A stretch of 64,000 nucleotides of DNA from Gordius sp. MW1 (lineage: Eukaryota; Nematomorpha; Gordioida; Gordea; Gordiidae), in assembly GCA_964036665.1 (NCBI GenBank), contig OZ038530.1, positions 5,966,501 to 6,030,500 of the forward strand. The letters are read 5' to 3'. Positions 1 through 11,045 of this stretch are shown piece by piece. The notes beneath the pieces are model-generated. The model saw only the letters and a program-made list of their open reading frames with translations, did no database searches and had not been told where the DNA came from. Numbering within the stretch: position 1 is the first letter of the stretch; every line of letters starts with the position of its first letter. The position numbers and the translations under genes are program-made.

Positions 1-2029
1 CTATTGAAATTAAGGAAAAACATTATAATTTTTGGATGAAAATAATAACACAATAAGTACAAAAATTGAATCAGTTGATTAATGTAATTTGTTATTAATA
101 CTTTGTAAGCCTTAAATCTTTTATTGTAAGTCATTATTTTTTTAAAATAGAAATCATATTATGTATTTAAAATTTTCAAACGAGGCGAACTTGATCTTAA
201 ATTGTGAAGCTTCATCGCAACCATAATTGTTAGTATATCAATGAGAGTTAATGAAATAGAACATTAAATAGTATTTGAAAAGTGAATGATAAACTCTAGA
301 CTTAAAAATTGCTAAAAACCTATAATTAAAGATCAATAAAAATTATACATTAAAGACTCTAATCAGAGTGATATACAACCCTAGCGCATACAAGGGTCGA
401 TTATTGTATTAAACGACTCTTTGTTCATCTAAATTATTTTCCCAAAAAATTGTAAATAAATTAAAAAATAATTGTATAAAAGCTTAAAAATATAGATCAA
501 AGAGTATCTATTATTGAATTAAATCCATTTTTGTACACGTTACTCATATGAATTAATGATTACTAATAATTTTATATTATATTTAATTTTATTTACAAGA
601 TTTGATCTAGGAGAGACGGGGCTAAATAAAAACCGGGGTTCATGTAACTTTGTGATTATTTTTTGTTATATAATATCAGTCAATGATTTTATGGAAAAAA
701 ATAGAATTAAAAATTTACAAAGGAAAATAGTTTGTCGGGTAGTAGTAAGTAACCTTAACTAAATTTTGTATTTTTTAATTTTTTGGTTATATATTTTAAA
801 TTGACCTATTTATTTTTTTAGTTATAAAGGAGTATTAATTTTTTAACTATCGTCATCGTGAATCAATAACTTTTTTTATTTGCATTATATTATGGTAAAT
901 TATTATTAATCATATAAAATATAGGAGTAGGGGCAAGCGGAGAAGAGTTAGTGCTGGTTCTGCCTTATTGTTCTGAACTCATCAAGACAAATAACAAGAA
1001 ATGAGAAATTAAAATTAGCTTTAATATTTCAACTTAAGATCTGGAAGAGAAATACTAGGGTTATATATTAATAGACTATTTAGAGATTTTTGTCAATGTA
1101 GAATTTATTTTATAGGTGCATGGGTCATGTTGTCATCTTGACCAATATCACATTTATATACTATATTTTTTTCATCAAAAAATTTTATTTACATTAAATT
1201 GAGAAGGAAAATTAAAAAAGTAGTGTACACCTAAATGGTTATTGTATCCCCAAAGAGGCTAAGTTCCCGGGTGCATTTTAAATTTATAGGACTTTTGCTA
1301 ATTTTGAAATCAATTTGTAAAAAAAACAACAAAAATGTTTTCTATTGTTTTTCTAATAATAGAAATAGACCTTAAAAATGTATTCCAAAAAATTAAAAGA
1401 AAACTTTTAGCGCGTTTTTTATGTTTATTTTAGACCAGGTCTATTCTATAATTATTTAATTAATTTAATAATAATCAACATTAGAGCCAAAGCTAAATCA
1501 ATGGCTCTGATGCATAAATGAATTTTGGTAACATTCATCGTACGCTTCATTTTTTTGTCTATAAAAATTATTCGTAAGAAGTACAAAAAAATAAAAAACA
1601 TAACGCATAACAAATAAACGCTATTGATTTAAAATATAAAGGTCCTAGCTGAATTTTTAACTTTTGCCTATGTCTAATGAACTTCTGACATTTTCACAAA
1701 AACTAATACTATCATGGGCGTAGCCAGGGGGGCAGGGGGGAGGCGCGTAATTAAGAACCTAATTAGTAAAAAAAACTAAAGAATCCCGAAAGATTTATAA
1801 TTATAATATGTTAATAGAACCTTACAAGTCGTAATTTTTATTTTTCGTTCTGCTCCCACAATCACGGGGTTTGGTTTAATCATTTTGTCTATTTTGATCA
1901 AGTAGGCGCCATGTTCTAATTAATCTTCTTAATGATCAAAACTTTATTTGTTTTCATTTTCTACGTAACACAAGATGGTACTTCCTCTGAAGTCTGCACC
2001 TCCATACCCATTCCTCACTATCTAATTTA
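1..2029. other. AT-rich intergenic DNA, no gene recognised
   Basis: I see no coding exon or RNA gene here. The only recognisable item is a left MITE end beginning at 1713 (CATGGGCGTAGCCAGG followed by G-rich sequence), the same end seen in complete copies at 19431, 43374 and 51472. No matching right end follows, so this copy is truncated. Confidence 0.5.
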
Positions 2030-3430
2030 AATCAACACTATTCATTCTAAGTAAATGACCATATTTTCTTTGCCCATTTATATTTATCATATTCGCAATT
2101 GGTTGAATACCCATATGTTCTAGCTTTGTGTTTCCTGGCTTCAGGGTATTATCCTTATCTTACTCCGCAAAACAATCTTGCGATGAATTTTGTAAGCCTT
2201 GCTTTTCTGTCATTTGGACATCTTCTTGTATTACACCGGAGATTGCCATTAAGATCATTCTTTGAATCCTTGCATTGACTCCCTTTGAACAACCTTCCAC
2301 TTGCTTGGCCTAACGATTTTATCGACGGGGTGCCTGTGAAGTTCATAAACTGCATGGCATTTTTCGATTATTGACATTTAGGCTATATCCAGCTAATCGT
2401 TGACCAATTTCCGCTTCTTTATTTCTGCATTTGTCTTCTCTCATAGTATTATATTATCGGCATATAACATATGCCATGAAGTTGAAATCTCTATGTCCCG
2501 CGTTATAGTACCCATATATACAAAAGGGTTTAAAGTTTAACCTAAACTAGATGTAGCCCATTGAGCCTCTTAGGGTTTGGAATAATACATTGTCGTTCTA
2601 ACGCAAATATTTGGGGCTACATAAATATTTTTTATAGGTCGTACATTTATGCATTAGGAACGCTATATAAAATCAGAAGGCACCGTGTCATAGGCCTACT
2701 TCCTAGTCGATAAACACCTTTGATTTCTTTTCTTTTTCCATATTTCTCCATCATTTGTCTAAGTGCCAAGATCTAGTCAATTGTGGATTTGCTGACCACA
2801 AATTCAAATTATTCAACCAATATGTTTGATTCCATCTACCGTTACTAAGGTATTTTCATGTTTAAAGAAGTGGCAATTTAACTTGATCATACTATAATTT
2901 TTGCACTCCTGAGGGTTCCCTTCTTATTAAATTAGGGAATAATTGTCATCACTCTTCATTATCCTGGAATAGGCTCTTCTGCTAATATTTAACTAAAGGG
3001 GTTTGTCGTTGTCATGACTCGTTCCTTCCGGCATAATACATATGCTTTCATCGGTACTCCATCCGATCCATAAACTTTACCTTTCTGCATCCTTTTCATT
3101 TGTGCCCAGATGTCATTAGCCTGAAAGAGTTTGACCATATTTATGTTCAGCTCTATGTTGGGAGGGAAATTTTGTCAATTGCAACCTTTGCAAGTTCCCC
3201 AAAATAGCCTTTTCATCACTTCCTTTTGCTAAAATTAAGTTTGACCCCCTCGCTTTTGACTAACTTGACCCCGACATCGTGATCTGTCTTCTCTCTTATC
3301 TTAAATTATTTCTAAATAAGCGTCATCCCCTTAATGTTCCAGTTTGCTAGACATCTCGGTTTAGCAACATCTTTCGCCATCGTATCGGTCTTTTTGTAGC
3401 TCTCTTTGCCTCCTTAGATATTTTATAATC
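2030..3430 (-). pseudogene. decayed non-LTR retrotransposon, reverse transcriptase ORF relic
   Basis: Read on the minus strand, this stretch carries the conserved blocks of an RTE/LINE-type reverse transcriptase in the right order, broken by many frameshifts and stops. Near 3100-3020 is a block reading like MKRMQKGKVYGSDGVP (the 'KGKxxGxDGxP' finger motif). Near 2990-2900 is a degenerate 'EEPIP..W..' block with an asparagine/tyrosine stretch. Near 2460 is CYADNIILCE, the YADD catalytic box with its last Asp changed to Asn. The C-terminal block GIQPIANMI lies near 2130. The last ~350 nt align by eye with the second fragment at 11046-11642, so both belong to one family. Dead copy; element ends not found. 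Confidence 0.72.
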
Positions 3431-3456
3431 CTCTAACTTTTGTGATTTATGCCTTT

Positions 3457-3600
3457 GTTAATTGCTACGCAATTTATGGGCTCGTTTTTTGTTGTTCGTC
3501 CGTTGTCAGTCCACCAAGTTATGGCGCCAACTTTGTGACCTGGAGGTCTAGAGTTCAATCCCAGGAGAGGACGAATTTTTTTTTAATTTTTTTTAAATTA
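3457..3600 (+). repeat. dispersed repeat with tRNA-like (SINE-like) segment and T-rich tail
   Basis: The sequence TGGCGCCAAC (A-box-like) is followed about 30 nt later by GAGTTCAATCC (fits the B-box GWTCRANNC) and then a T-rich tail. This is the layout of a tRNA-derived SINE or a retroposed tRNA-like unit. The 5' part (TTGCTACGCAATTTATGGG, 3461-3479) recurs at about 8710 and 8876 in a tandem repeat. No convincing cloverleaf can be drawn, so this is not a functional tRNA gene. Confidence 0.35.
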
Positions 3601-4420
3601 AATTAATATTTTGTTCTTGTTAATACCATTGATAATATGACTTTTTGACCCTCCGCTGGCTACTTACCAATGAAAAAAATGACCAAATTTTAATTTTCGT
3701 TTTTGAATTAATTAACATCGATAATAATTAATGCGCCATCTATTTTATGTATAATATTAATTTATTGACGTTCGTTCAAATTTATTATAAACTAGTGAGA
3801 AAGGTAAATTGACTATTATTGGCCTAAAAACAAAACATTTTTATTCAATTTATTTCTTATATTAATTCTTAATTTTTGATTTATATAATGGGAATGATTA
3901 TGAGAAAGAATTTTAAGATTTTTCAAAACTATTAAATTAATTAAAATTTTTAAATGTGTGTTAGTTACAAATTATAAAATCAATACTTTTGGAGATATAA
4001 GCGTTTGGGGTCTCATATACCCCATAAGGTCAATTAAGAAAGTTTTTTTTATTTGTCAAAAAATTTTTTTTACTTAAAATTAGTAATTTGATGTGTATAA
4101 CAGAATCAATATCTATATTTACATTTTTTTATTTTTATAGTTATTGATTCTTGTGAAGCTATTTATGGTAACTTTTGTAATCAGCTGTTATGAGTAGTTT
4201 AATTTATGATTGTTTATAATCCTCAAGCTCAGATCCTGATGGTAAAAATAATATTATATTGCCATAATTAGTTAGATACCTTTGTGTTAACATCAAGACG
4301 ATCTAAATAAGAGTGAAAAGGAAGTGATTTAGTTGTGGATATAGAAGAACTAGGAAAGACTTCGCAAAAACAAAATATTTATATGGTATAGAAAACCAAG
4401 AATATTTTATATGCTAAAAT
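3601..4420. other. AT-rich intergenic DNA, nothing recognised
   Basis: Long A/T runs and no open frame of note on either strand. No element ends recognised. Confidence 0.5.
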
Positions 4421-4422
4421 AG

Positions 4423-4840
4423 GTAACTTTTAGACAATATATTCCAAATAAGCCTTACAAAGATGGGCTCAACTATTCTCTGGATGCATAACTTGTCATT
4501 GTCATACATATAACTTGGAATTATACACAGGCTCTCAGCCAGATGATTCTTATAAAGATAGTAACAAGCCATTTGACGTAGTTACAAGGTTGATTTGCCT
4601 ATCTCAAATTCAAATAAAAATGCAATAAAAAAAGCAAATTACACAAAATTTCGGCCAAGCAAAAGGTGCAAAAGTCTTATCAATAAACTTTCTTTTTAAA
4701 GAAAATCTAACGTTAGTACCTTATACTCCAAAAAAAACAAGCAGGTGATGATGTCATCTTTTCATTATGACCAAAAAATGACTCAGATTCTGTGACTGCA
4801 TTAAAACCAGAAATAGTGCATGTTTTTTATATTATTCAAA
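4423..4840 (+). pseudogene. piggyBac-like transposase relic
   Basis: Translating across frameshifts gives blocks typical of the piggyBac (PGBD) catalytic core. FRQYIPNKPYK is at about 4431-4465, then (next frame) TYNLELYTGSQPDDSY at about 4505-4552, and NKPFDVVTRLI just after. A later block reads KPEIVHVFY near 4803-4830, matching the region after the third conserved segment of the family. Stops and frame changes between blocks show it is dead. It is only distantly similar to the fresher piggyBac at 21764-24607, so it is a separate, older family. Confidence 0.6.
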
Positions 4841-5600
4841 CCTTCTTTCAATTAGAATTTTTAAGAATGGGGTTTCATAAACCTGAAATTTCTATAAGTA
4901 CATGGAGGGTTCATAATGAAAGTTTATAGGTTTACCTGTCCTGGAAAATCAAAAATTGTTGGAAAGGCATTTTCTCTCAATTGATGATATTTTTCTGAAG
5001 TTGGATAGTATATGTCCTTGGAATAATGATAAGAACAGATCCTAGAATGGATTGATGGTTGGAAATCCCCTTTTATCTTCTGAAGGACTTTAGAAGTTGC
5101 GGATTTTTTATTGGTAAAAGTTAAAAAAAAATTATGTAAAATTGCAAAAAAAAATTAAAATATATTAACAATTGTTACTTACTTATTATAAGAATATTGT
5201 TTTTCCGAGTTTTTCTATGAGAACAATATGGAACAGCACAAAATGGCATAGTTGAAATACACCAGTTTTTCCTCCTTTAAATGGCGGATACATACATACA
5301 TATAGCCGCTTAGACTAACAGTCGTTTTTTCTTAACGTTTACTCGGGTTAAGTCGACTCAAAATCTACATCTTTAGAGATATGTATGAGGGCCTATTGGA
5401 CTAGAAGTGACAATAGTACAGGTATAGAGGTGCTGCAAGTCAGTAGGTAGTACACTCGGTTTATTTAAAAATCATAAATGGAACAAAAATTAACATACCA
5501 TCTACGGCAATTACTGGAGATAAGAGATAGTTTATCTCGTTCGGTTGCACACTGGTACCTGTATGAATCATTGTCAGACTGCGGGAAGAGGGCTTGGTGG
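4841..5600. other. intergenic, no gene recognised
   Basis: AT-rich with poly-A tracts near 5120-5160. The segment 5510-5600 on the minus strand stays open in one frame and could continue the small frame at 5605-5751 after a one-base shift (see that entry). Otherwise nothing recognised. Confidence 0.4.
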
Positions 5601-5604
5601 TTTA

Positions 5605-5751
5605 CGGATGGTAATTAATTTTCTTGACGTGTTGACAGAAAACTTGTAAACTAGGTGATTGGTGACGAACATTTCCAAGCGTTCCGTCTAAAAAGATCGC
5701 ATCTAGTTGGTCGGGTTGAAGTACTATGCCGTTTAATTCTTTCGTGTTCAT
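5605..5751 (-). CDS. small open frame, weak resemblance to RPA1 N-terminal domain
   Basis: On the minus strand an ATG at 5751-5749 with A at -3 opens 49 codons ending at TAA (5604-5602). The product begins MNTKELNGIVLQPDQLDA and contains LQVFCQHVKKIN, which is laid out like the start of replication protein A 70-kDa subunits (a hydrophobic 'L..g.l..i' helix, then 'LQv..vkkI'). The next 90 nt stay open in a shifted frame and contain SYRYQCATERDKLSL, where RPA1 has 'RYR...SDG'. A splice (GTAAAC...CCGCAG) would leave an intron of only 27 nt and a wrong phase, so a frameshifted relic is as likely as a real first exon. No further RPA1 exons were found. The assignment is tentative. Confidence 0.28.
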
Positions 5752-5759
5752 TTGTTAGT

Positions 5760-7655
5760 GTGTTAGTATGTAAAAGCGTAATTAATTATTGATTCTCCCT
5801 TGAGACTGTGGCAGGAGGACTCGAAGGCTCTCCATGGTTCAATAGTTTGGGCGTCAGGCTCAGGCTAATGGATAGATGACGTGGGAAGTTAAGCCTTTTC
5901 TTTTCATCACGACAGAGAATTCAGCCACAACTTTGTAGATTTCAGCTTACTTAGGACTTATTTTCACAATTGTTATCGAGGTACTTCACATTTGAACTTA
6001 TTGATTTAGGTATCAATGTCCGCCTCCGTTAGCATAGAAAAAGGGAGACAATGAGGGAGAGGGAAAGTAATTAAGTAAAAACAATTATCAAGATTATCTA
6101 CAAGATATCGGTAATTAGTAAAAACTTGTCCTTTTTGGCAAATAGTTATTAGGATCGATTAGGCTGGCTGAGTCGTTTATAAATAAAGCCGTTATGGTAG
6201 GGGAGTGGGATGGGAAAAAATTACGCAATAGCGCTATCGATCCTAGATGCAAAGGTGAGCGTTAGACTAAAAGCGTGGGTGAAAGTTAAAAAAGAAAAAT
6301 ATTAGGGGAACAATAGGCAAAATTTAGATTGTATATATTTTTTCAAAGATCCCCTATTTTTTATTTACTATTTGTGGCATGCAATCCTCATTTAATTAAA
6401 GGACTTTGATCTATAATTACGTATAATAACATTTCTCCTCTGACCATGTCTTCAGTAAAAACCTACATTTAAGCTATGTATATTTAAACTGTAACTAGAG
6501 CTCTTTGATAAGCCTAATTTTCTTTGTTATGAAAAATTGATTAACAGCTATTATGTAACTATATCATAAGATAAGTATGTAATGTACATTTGCATAAAAA
6601 TAATTGTACAAATTTAAATCGAAAAAAATAAAACAGTAATGATGGCTCGGAATTCGTTCAGGGCAAAATAAAAGAATTATGAGTTGGAAGGAAAAAAAAT
6701 AAAAATTATATTGCATGGCTTAGCAATTAACAAATAAAATTAATATTTGCATGGCTTAACAATCAAACAAATAAAAAGTTAAAATAGTCGTACACATTAT
6801 AGAGATGAAGCAGCGAGAATGGGTATATTTTTTGCGTGGGTTCCTAAACTGAAAATTCGTTTGTTTTAGGCAAGGTTTATTTATTTTCCTTTCATTTGTT
6901 TATAAGGCAGGGGCGAGCTCTGAAATTCAGACAGTGCGCCATAATTGATTGCATACCTCTGATAGTAGACGCTAGGTGGGGGAGGGAGGAAAGGGGGAAG
7001 AGAGAAAAAAAATATTATATAAATTAAAAGCCATAACCTAGACGCAAGCTCTTAAGTTCTATAAGACAGTTCGCATTAACTGCACTCTTTAGAAGGGAGG
7101 GGCAGGGCGAGGGGAAGATAGAGTTATATAACTGCATTATTCGTAAAAATCCATATTATGTCAAAAAAAATAATAATAAAAGTGGGGGATGGGAGGGGGA
7201 GGAGAAATAGAAGGTGGAAACACCTAACTAGTCTCAAGGTTAAAGTAAACTTGTGCTAAATAAGTTTATTTTGATTTGTATTTTGGCGGGCCCTAGTCAA
7301 GAGAATCGCCGGCCATTCATAGTAGTAGGAGTAAGCATCTGCTTCCGGAGCAGATAAGAAATATCTAGTTGCACTATTTTTAGATACTGGATATCAAGTG
7401 AAAGCTAGTGGGGAGGACGGAGTTCTATATATGCTGTATGTTTAACAAGGAGAGTTTTTGTGTTACAAGGGATCGAGGCTGGATGGGAGGTCTCACAACC
7501 ATGACGCGGAGGGAGAGAATTGGGGGCATGTTGATAAATAAACTTTATCAACGATGTTAATTCTAACTACTAAAATAGTTGAAAAAGCGTAATGGAACAG
7601 AAATAAAAATACAAATAATATATATGAATTTTTTCAGTCTTTTACTGTAAAATAT
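5760..7655. other. intergenic, no gene recognised
   Basis: Mixed AT-rich and purine-rich sequence. G/A-rich stretches at 6960-7010, 7085-7120 and 7180-7215 stand out, as does a short repeated phrase (GCATGGCTTARCAAT) near 6713 and 6750. No exons, RNA genes or element ends recognised. Confidence 0.45.
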
Positions 7656-7658
7656 AAT

Positions 7659-7836
7659 TTTGTAATTTTAGGTTCTAATTATAATAGTGGCAGGAGGAAT
7701 ATCAAAAAGGGAATTTTAAGACTTATATTAAAATCAATAGTTCAAAATTTGTAATTTTATGTTCTAATTATAATAGTGGCAGGAGGAATATCAAAAAGGG
7801 AATTTTTAGACTTATATTAAAGGCGTATAATTTGAC
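7659..7836 (+). repeat. two-copy tandem duplication, period ~89 bp
   Basis: A unit containing TTCTAATTATAATAGTGGCA and TATCAAAAAGGGAATTTT occurs twice in direct succession with few differences, starting near 7659 and 7748. The high similarity implies a recent local duplication. No coding meaning seen. Confidence 0.8.
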
Positions 7837-8705
7837 ACACAATTTACCATATGGAACATATGGCATGAGTTTATGGTATATAGTCTTGTCTCAAACTTAA
7901 GAGACCTGTTCTTCCAAAAATGCTCTCGACGCCCTAACAGCTTATAAAATGTTATTAAAGTCAGTGTCTAATATAGCCACACCTTTTTTCCTCCCTATAG
8001 CCTTATGCACCACTGAACAAGATTTATCAATCAGGAGAAAAACTTTTTAAGTAGTTCATTGAAAATGTTCCCACCTCAGATGAAATTCTGGATAGAGAGT
8101 CGCTGGGCAAAAAAACATTAACCTTTTTTTATAATGACTGTGTTTTGAAATGTTAATAATTTTACAGAGAATTTATATCTTTTTAGAGTTTAGATTTGTT
8201 AAAAATTTCTGCCCGAACCTGGCCCCGGTCCAATTTTATAGCTAAATTTTCTCCCCGGGCCCGTTAAGCCCTCTAAAAGTCCTCGCAGCCATGTTCGAAT
8301 TATTTAAGCTGTCTGGACTGCTTGGCCCAAAATCCTGGCAACGCGCCTGCAGTAATTGGATGTCAATATAATATCGATAGACGAACCTATTTCATTCCTA
8401 TATATATTTCTATTTCCTAAATATATATAATTTACATAAAATGAAAAGTTAGAATTATATTTTTGAAGGATTTAAATAATGTCAAATTAAATGATTCCTT
8501 TGTAGAAAGATAATAAGCTCCTACTGTATAGTTTCAAGTCAGATATCAAAATTATTTTATTTTTAAGGCGGAGAGAAGTACAACCAATTACAATCAAAAG
8601 ATGCTAAAGCTCCGTTGTTTTTTTTAAATCAAACTGCGTTGCCCTCCAATAACCTAGAGTGTTTTTGATGGTGCGGGTCATGAATATCTCGAAGCTCTAG
8701 CTCTT
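7837..8705. other. intergenic, no gene recognised
   Basis: No coding exon or RNA gene seen. A GC-richer patch at 8205-8345 includes CCCCGGGCCCG and resembles the C/G-rich ends of other repeats in the window, but no inverted partner was found. Confidence 0.4.
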
Positions 8706-8707
8706 TT

Positions 8708-9065
8708 AATTGCTATGCAATTTATGGGATCAATTTTATTTGTTTACTGTCATGTCACTTTTTTTTATCCCGTTTTTTTGCTTTTGCCCCTCTTCGCTGT
8801 TGTCGTGTTGACCATTGCGAATTTCGGCCTCCCGCCCTATTTGTTGCTTCACTTGGCTTTATTTAAAGGTGCCCCATGCAATTTATGGGCTCACTTTCAG
8901 TTGTTTACTGTCACGTTACGTCCCACTTTTTTCCCGTTTTTTTTTGATTTTGTCCCTCTTTGCTGAGTCGGCGAGGGTGTTGTCGTGTTGACCACTGCAA
9001 ATTTTAGCCTCCTGCTCTATTTGTTGCTCAACTTTGCTTTATTAACGGTGCCCCACTACTAATTG
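8708..9065 (+). repeat. diverged tandem repeat, ~160-bp unit, two copies plus partial third
   Basis: Two adjacent copies start at GCAATTTATGGG (8717 and 8878). Each continues with a 'TTGTTTACTGTCA' phrase, a T/C-rich section ending in GTTGTCGTGTTGACCA, then a 'CCTATTTGTTGCT' phrase and 'GGTGCCCCA'. The second copy carries small insertions. The same opening phrase occurs at 3467, so the unit derives from a dispersed repeat. The open frame across it is an accident of low stop density. Confidence 0.7.
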
Positions 9066-9724
9066 CCGCGCTTTCGTTTTTACCCCGATATGCCTAGGTC
9101 AAATTGACGTTATAGTTATTTCGTCATGTTTACCAATGCAATCGTTGGATTTCGAATAAGCCATCCTGAGTATGATACCCGGTGAAGTATTTTTTCAAGC
9201 CTATTTTGGAACACCTGTTACATTTGTAGTGACCACTACTATTTAATTGATTGCTCGCGTATATAGCTTAAGCCTACTTCGAAACTTTAATTGAATTATT
9301 TATATTACCGTATAAACTCGCGGCATACTACTTCGCGAGTTAATTGACCTATCACATATAGCTCGCGCATTCACCACTAAATTTTAATTGACTTAATATT
9401 ATTTCGATTAGCTCGCGACTATATAAAGAACTGTTTTACACTTCTTTATTACTTACTTTCTCCGTTTCGCTTTTGATAGACCTTAAATAAAGTATTTATT
9501 TCTTAATACATTTGCCTCATTTAAACTTACATAGTAAAACTTCTACGCCTTCCTTTCCCCTTGCGGGGCTTTTGCCTTCAGTTCGAACCTCCGTGATGAC
9601 ATTTTTTTTTGCTTTTTGCTATTAACCGTAATCTTGCATTTAAAAAACATCTCGTTTTAAAAATTAATATTTTGCATTGCTAATATAGGCCTTTTGTTAA
9701 CGCCTCCAAATAATTATATTTTAT
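9066..9724. other. repeat-derived intergenic DNA with CTCGCG motifs
   Basis: The phrase 'GCTCGCG' or 'ACTCGCG' followed by 'TTAATTGA' recurs at about 9250, 9315, 9360 and 9410, giving a loose periodicity. A TATA-like CTATATAAAG at about 9419 and an AATAAAG at 9486 could be remains of an LTR-like promoter and poly(A) site, but no TG...CA boundaries were found. No gene recognised. Confidence 0.3.
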
Positions 9725-9910
9725 AGTTCTAGCGCCTTATGTGACTATGTGCTATAGCTCTAGCGCCTCCGTGCGACTATGCGCTATAGCTTTAGTGCCT
9801 CCAAGTGACTATGCGCTATACCTCTAGCGCATAGTGACTATGTGCTATAGCTTATATCGCCTTATGTGACTTGCGCTATAGCTTATAGCGCATCCAAGCG
9901 ACTATGCTAT
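9725..9910 (+). repeat. hairpin-forming minisatellite, six ~31-bp units
   Basis: Six consecutive units begin at 9725, 9756, 9788, 9820, 9849 and 9880 (29-32 bp each). Each has the form AGCTCTAGCGCC...GACTATGCGCTAT. The 5' ATAGC(...)AGCGC and 3' GCGCTAT parts are complementary, so each unit can fold on itself and can also pair with its neighbours. Confidence 0.85.
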
Positions 9911-10562
9911 GTAGCGGGGAGGTACGAGACGCGCTGGTGCTAAGCGTTTTATTATCACTACTAAAATAAGCCCTTTTTCCCAAGCGTCTATAGTTTGGCT
10001 ATCGGATCGTTTGCTATCTTCACAGAAGCCTGTGGTTTCAAGAATAGAGGGGATACCAGCTTTGGTAAAATAGTTATGTATGAGTTTGTTAACCGCGGTA
10101 TGTCAAAGATACCGGGCTTTGTTGCGATTACAGTGTAGGCTGTGATGGCCATTCGATTTTAGGGAATTATTGCAAAGTGAAGATATTTGTTCGGCAAATA
10201 TATTTCATCTTAATCTTATGACATGTGGATATCGTTGTTCGATAAAAGTTGACCGAGGTTACGACTTGGAAAAGCTTCGGATTCGTGACCTGAGCGTGGA
10301 GCTAAGCTCCTAAGCGCTGGAAGTTCCTCTGCCGAAACGCTTTTAATAGGAGAATTTAAGAGGCATTCGGACAGGGGGCCATTCAACACATTTGAGTGTT
10401 TACTTCAGGGGTTTGAGTAGATTGTAAAAGACTTCATTAAACCAAACTTGAAGGTGCTTTTCTATTATCTCTTTATTTTTTCATATATTTCCTATTAATA
10501 GGTACCAATTATTTAGCCTAATAAGAACTAAGCCATAGCAACGCTTGGCCGGGCACAGCTAG
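9911..10562 (+). mobile_element. possible non-autonomous Helitron-like 3' part
   Basis: A GC-moderate stretch with no open frame ends in ACGCTTGGCCGGGCACAGCTAG at about 10540-10561, followed by T and then A/T-rich DNA. A short GC hairpin-like segment just before CTAG, abutting T, is the classic 3' end of Helitrons. No TC...start and no Rep/helicase coding were found, so only the end is suggestive. The minisatellite immediately upstream could be part of the same element. Confidence 0.3.
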
Positions 10563-11040
10563 TATATTATAAAAATGATTATTGTAAAACAATACAAAGA
10601 TGCACTGTACCACCTAGATAACAAACTAATTTAAATATGTAAATAAATAAAAATTGGCTGAATTTATAATATATGAATATTTTTGCAATACAATTTGGGA
10701 ATGGCAGGGGGGCCGTGTTTGATACACTCTGAGCCCCCTCCCTATCTATATGTATGCTTATACTATTTCTTCCTACTCAATCATACAAACACATTGCACA
10801 GCACTTCATGAGAGTATTTGTGCTGCCCACCCACCCACCTCTCAATGTTCCCTATCCCCTACTATTTTTATGCTATGCGTATGCATATTCCTCTTACTAA
10901 CATACTCACACTCACACACAAAGTCTAATGTTTTGAACTTTCCAGCACATTCAAAGCCTCTATAAAATTCATTTTTATGAAAGCTATTAGTCTATTTTTT
11001 AGTACTAGAGGGATATATTATTATATATAGCTATATTTAT
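10563..11040. other. intergenic, no gene recognised
   Basis: AT-rich DNA with a C/T-rich patch at 10730-10960. The 71-codon open frame there is compositionally biased and has no recognisable family. Confidence 0.45.
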
Positions 11041-11045
11041 ATATA

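Noticed and set aside
8715-8966. 83-codon hydrophobic open frame
   Set aside because: It lies across a diverged tandem repeat; the codons reflect T/C-rich repeat sequence, and the second copy breaks the frame.
10750-10965. 71-codon frame with His/Ser/Cys
   Set aside because: Biased C/T-rich composition, no splice sites or family match; treated as chance.
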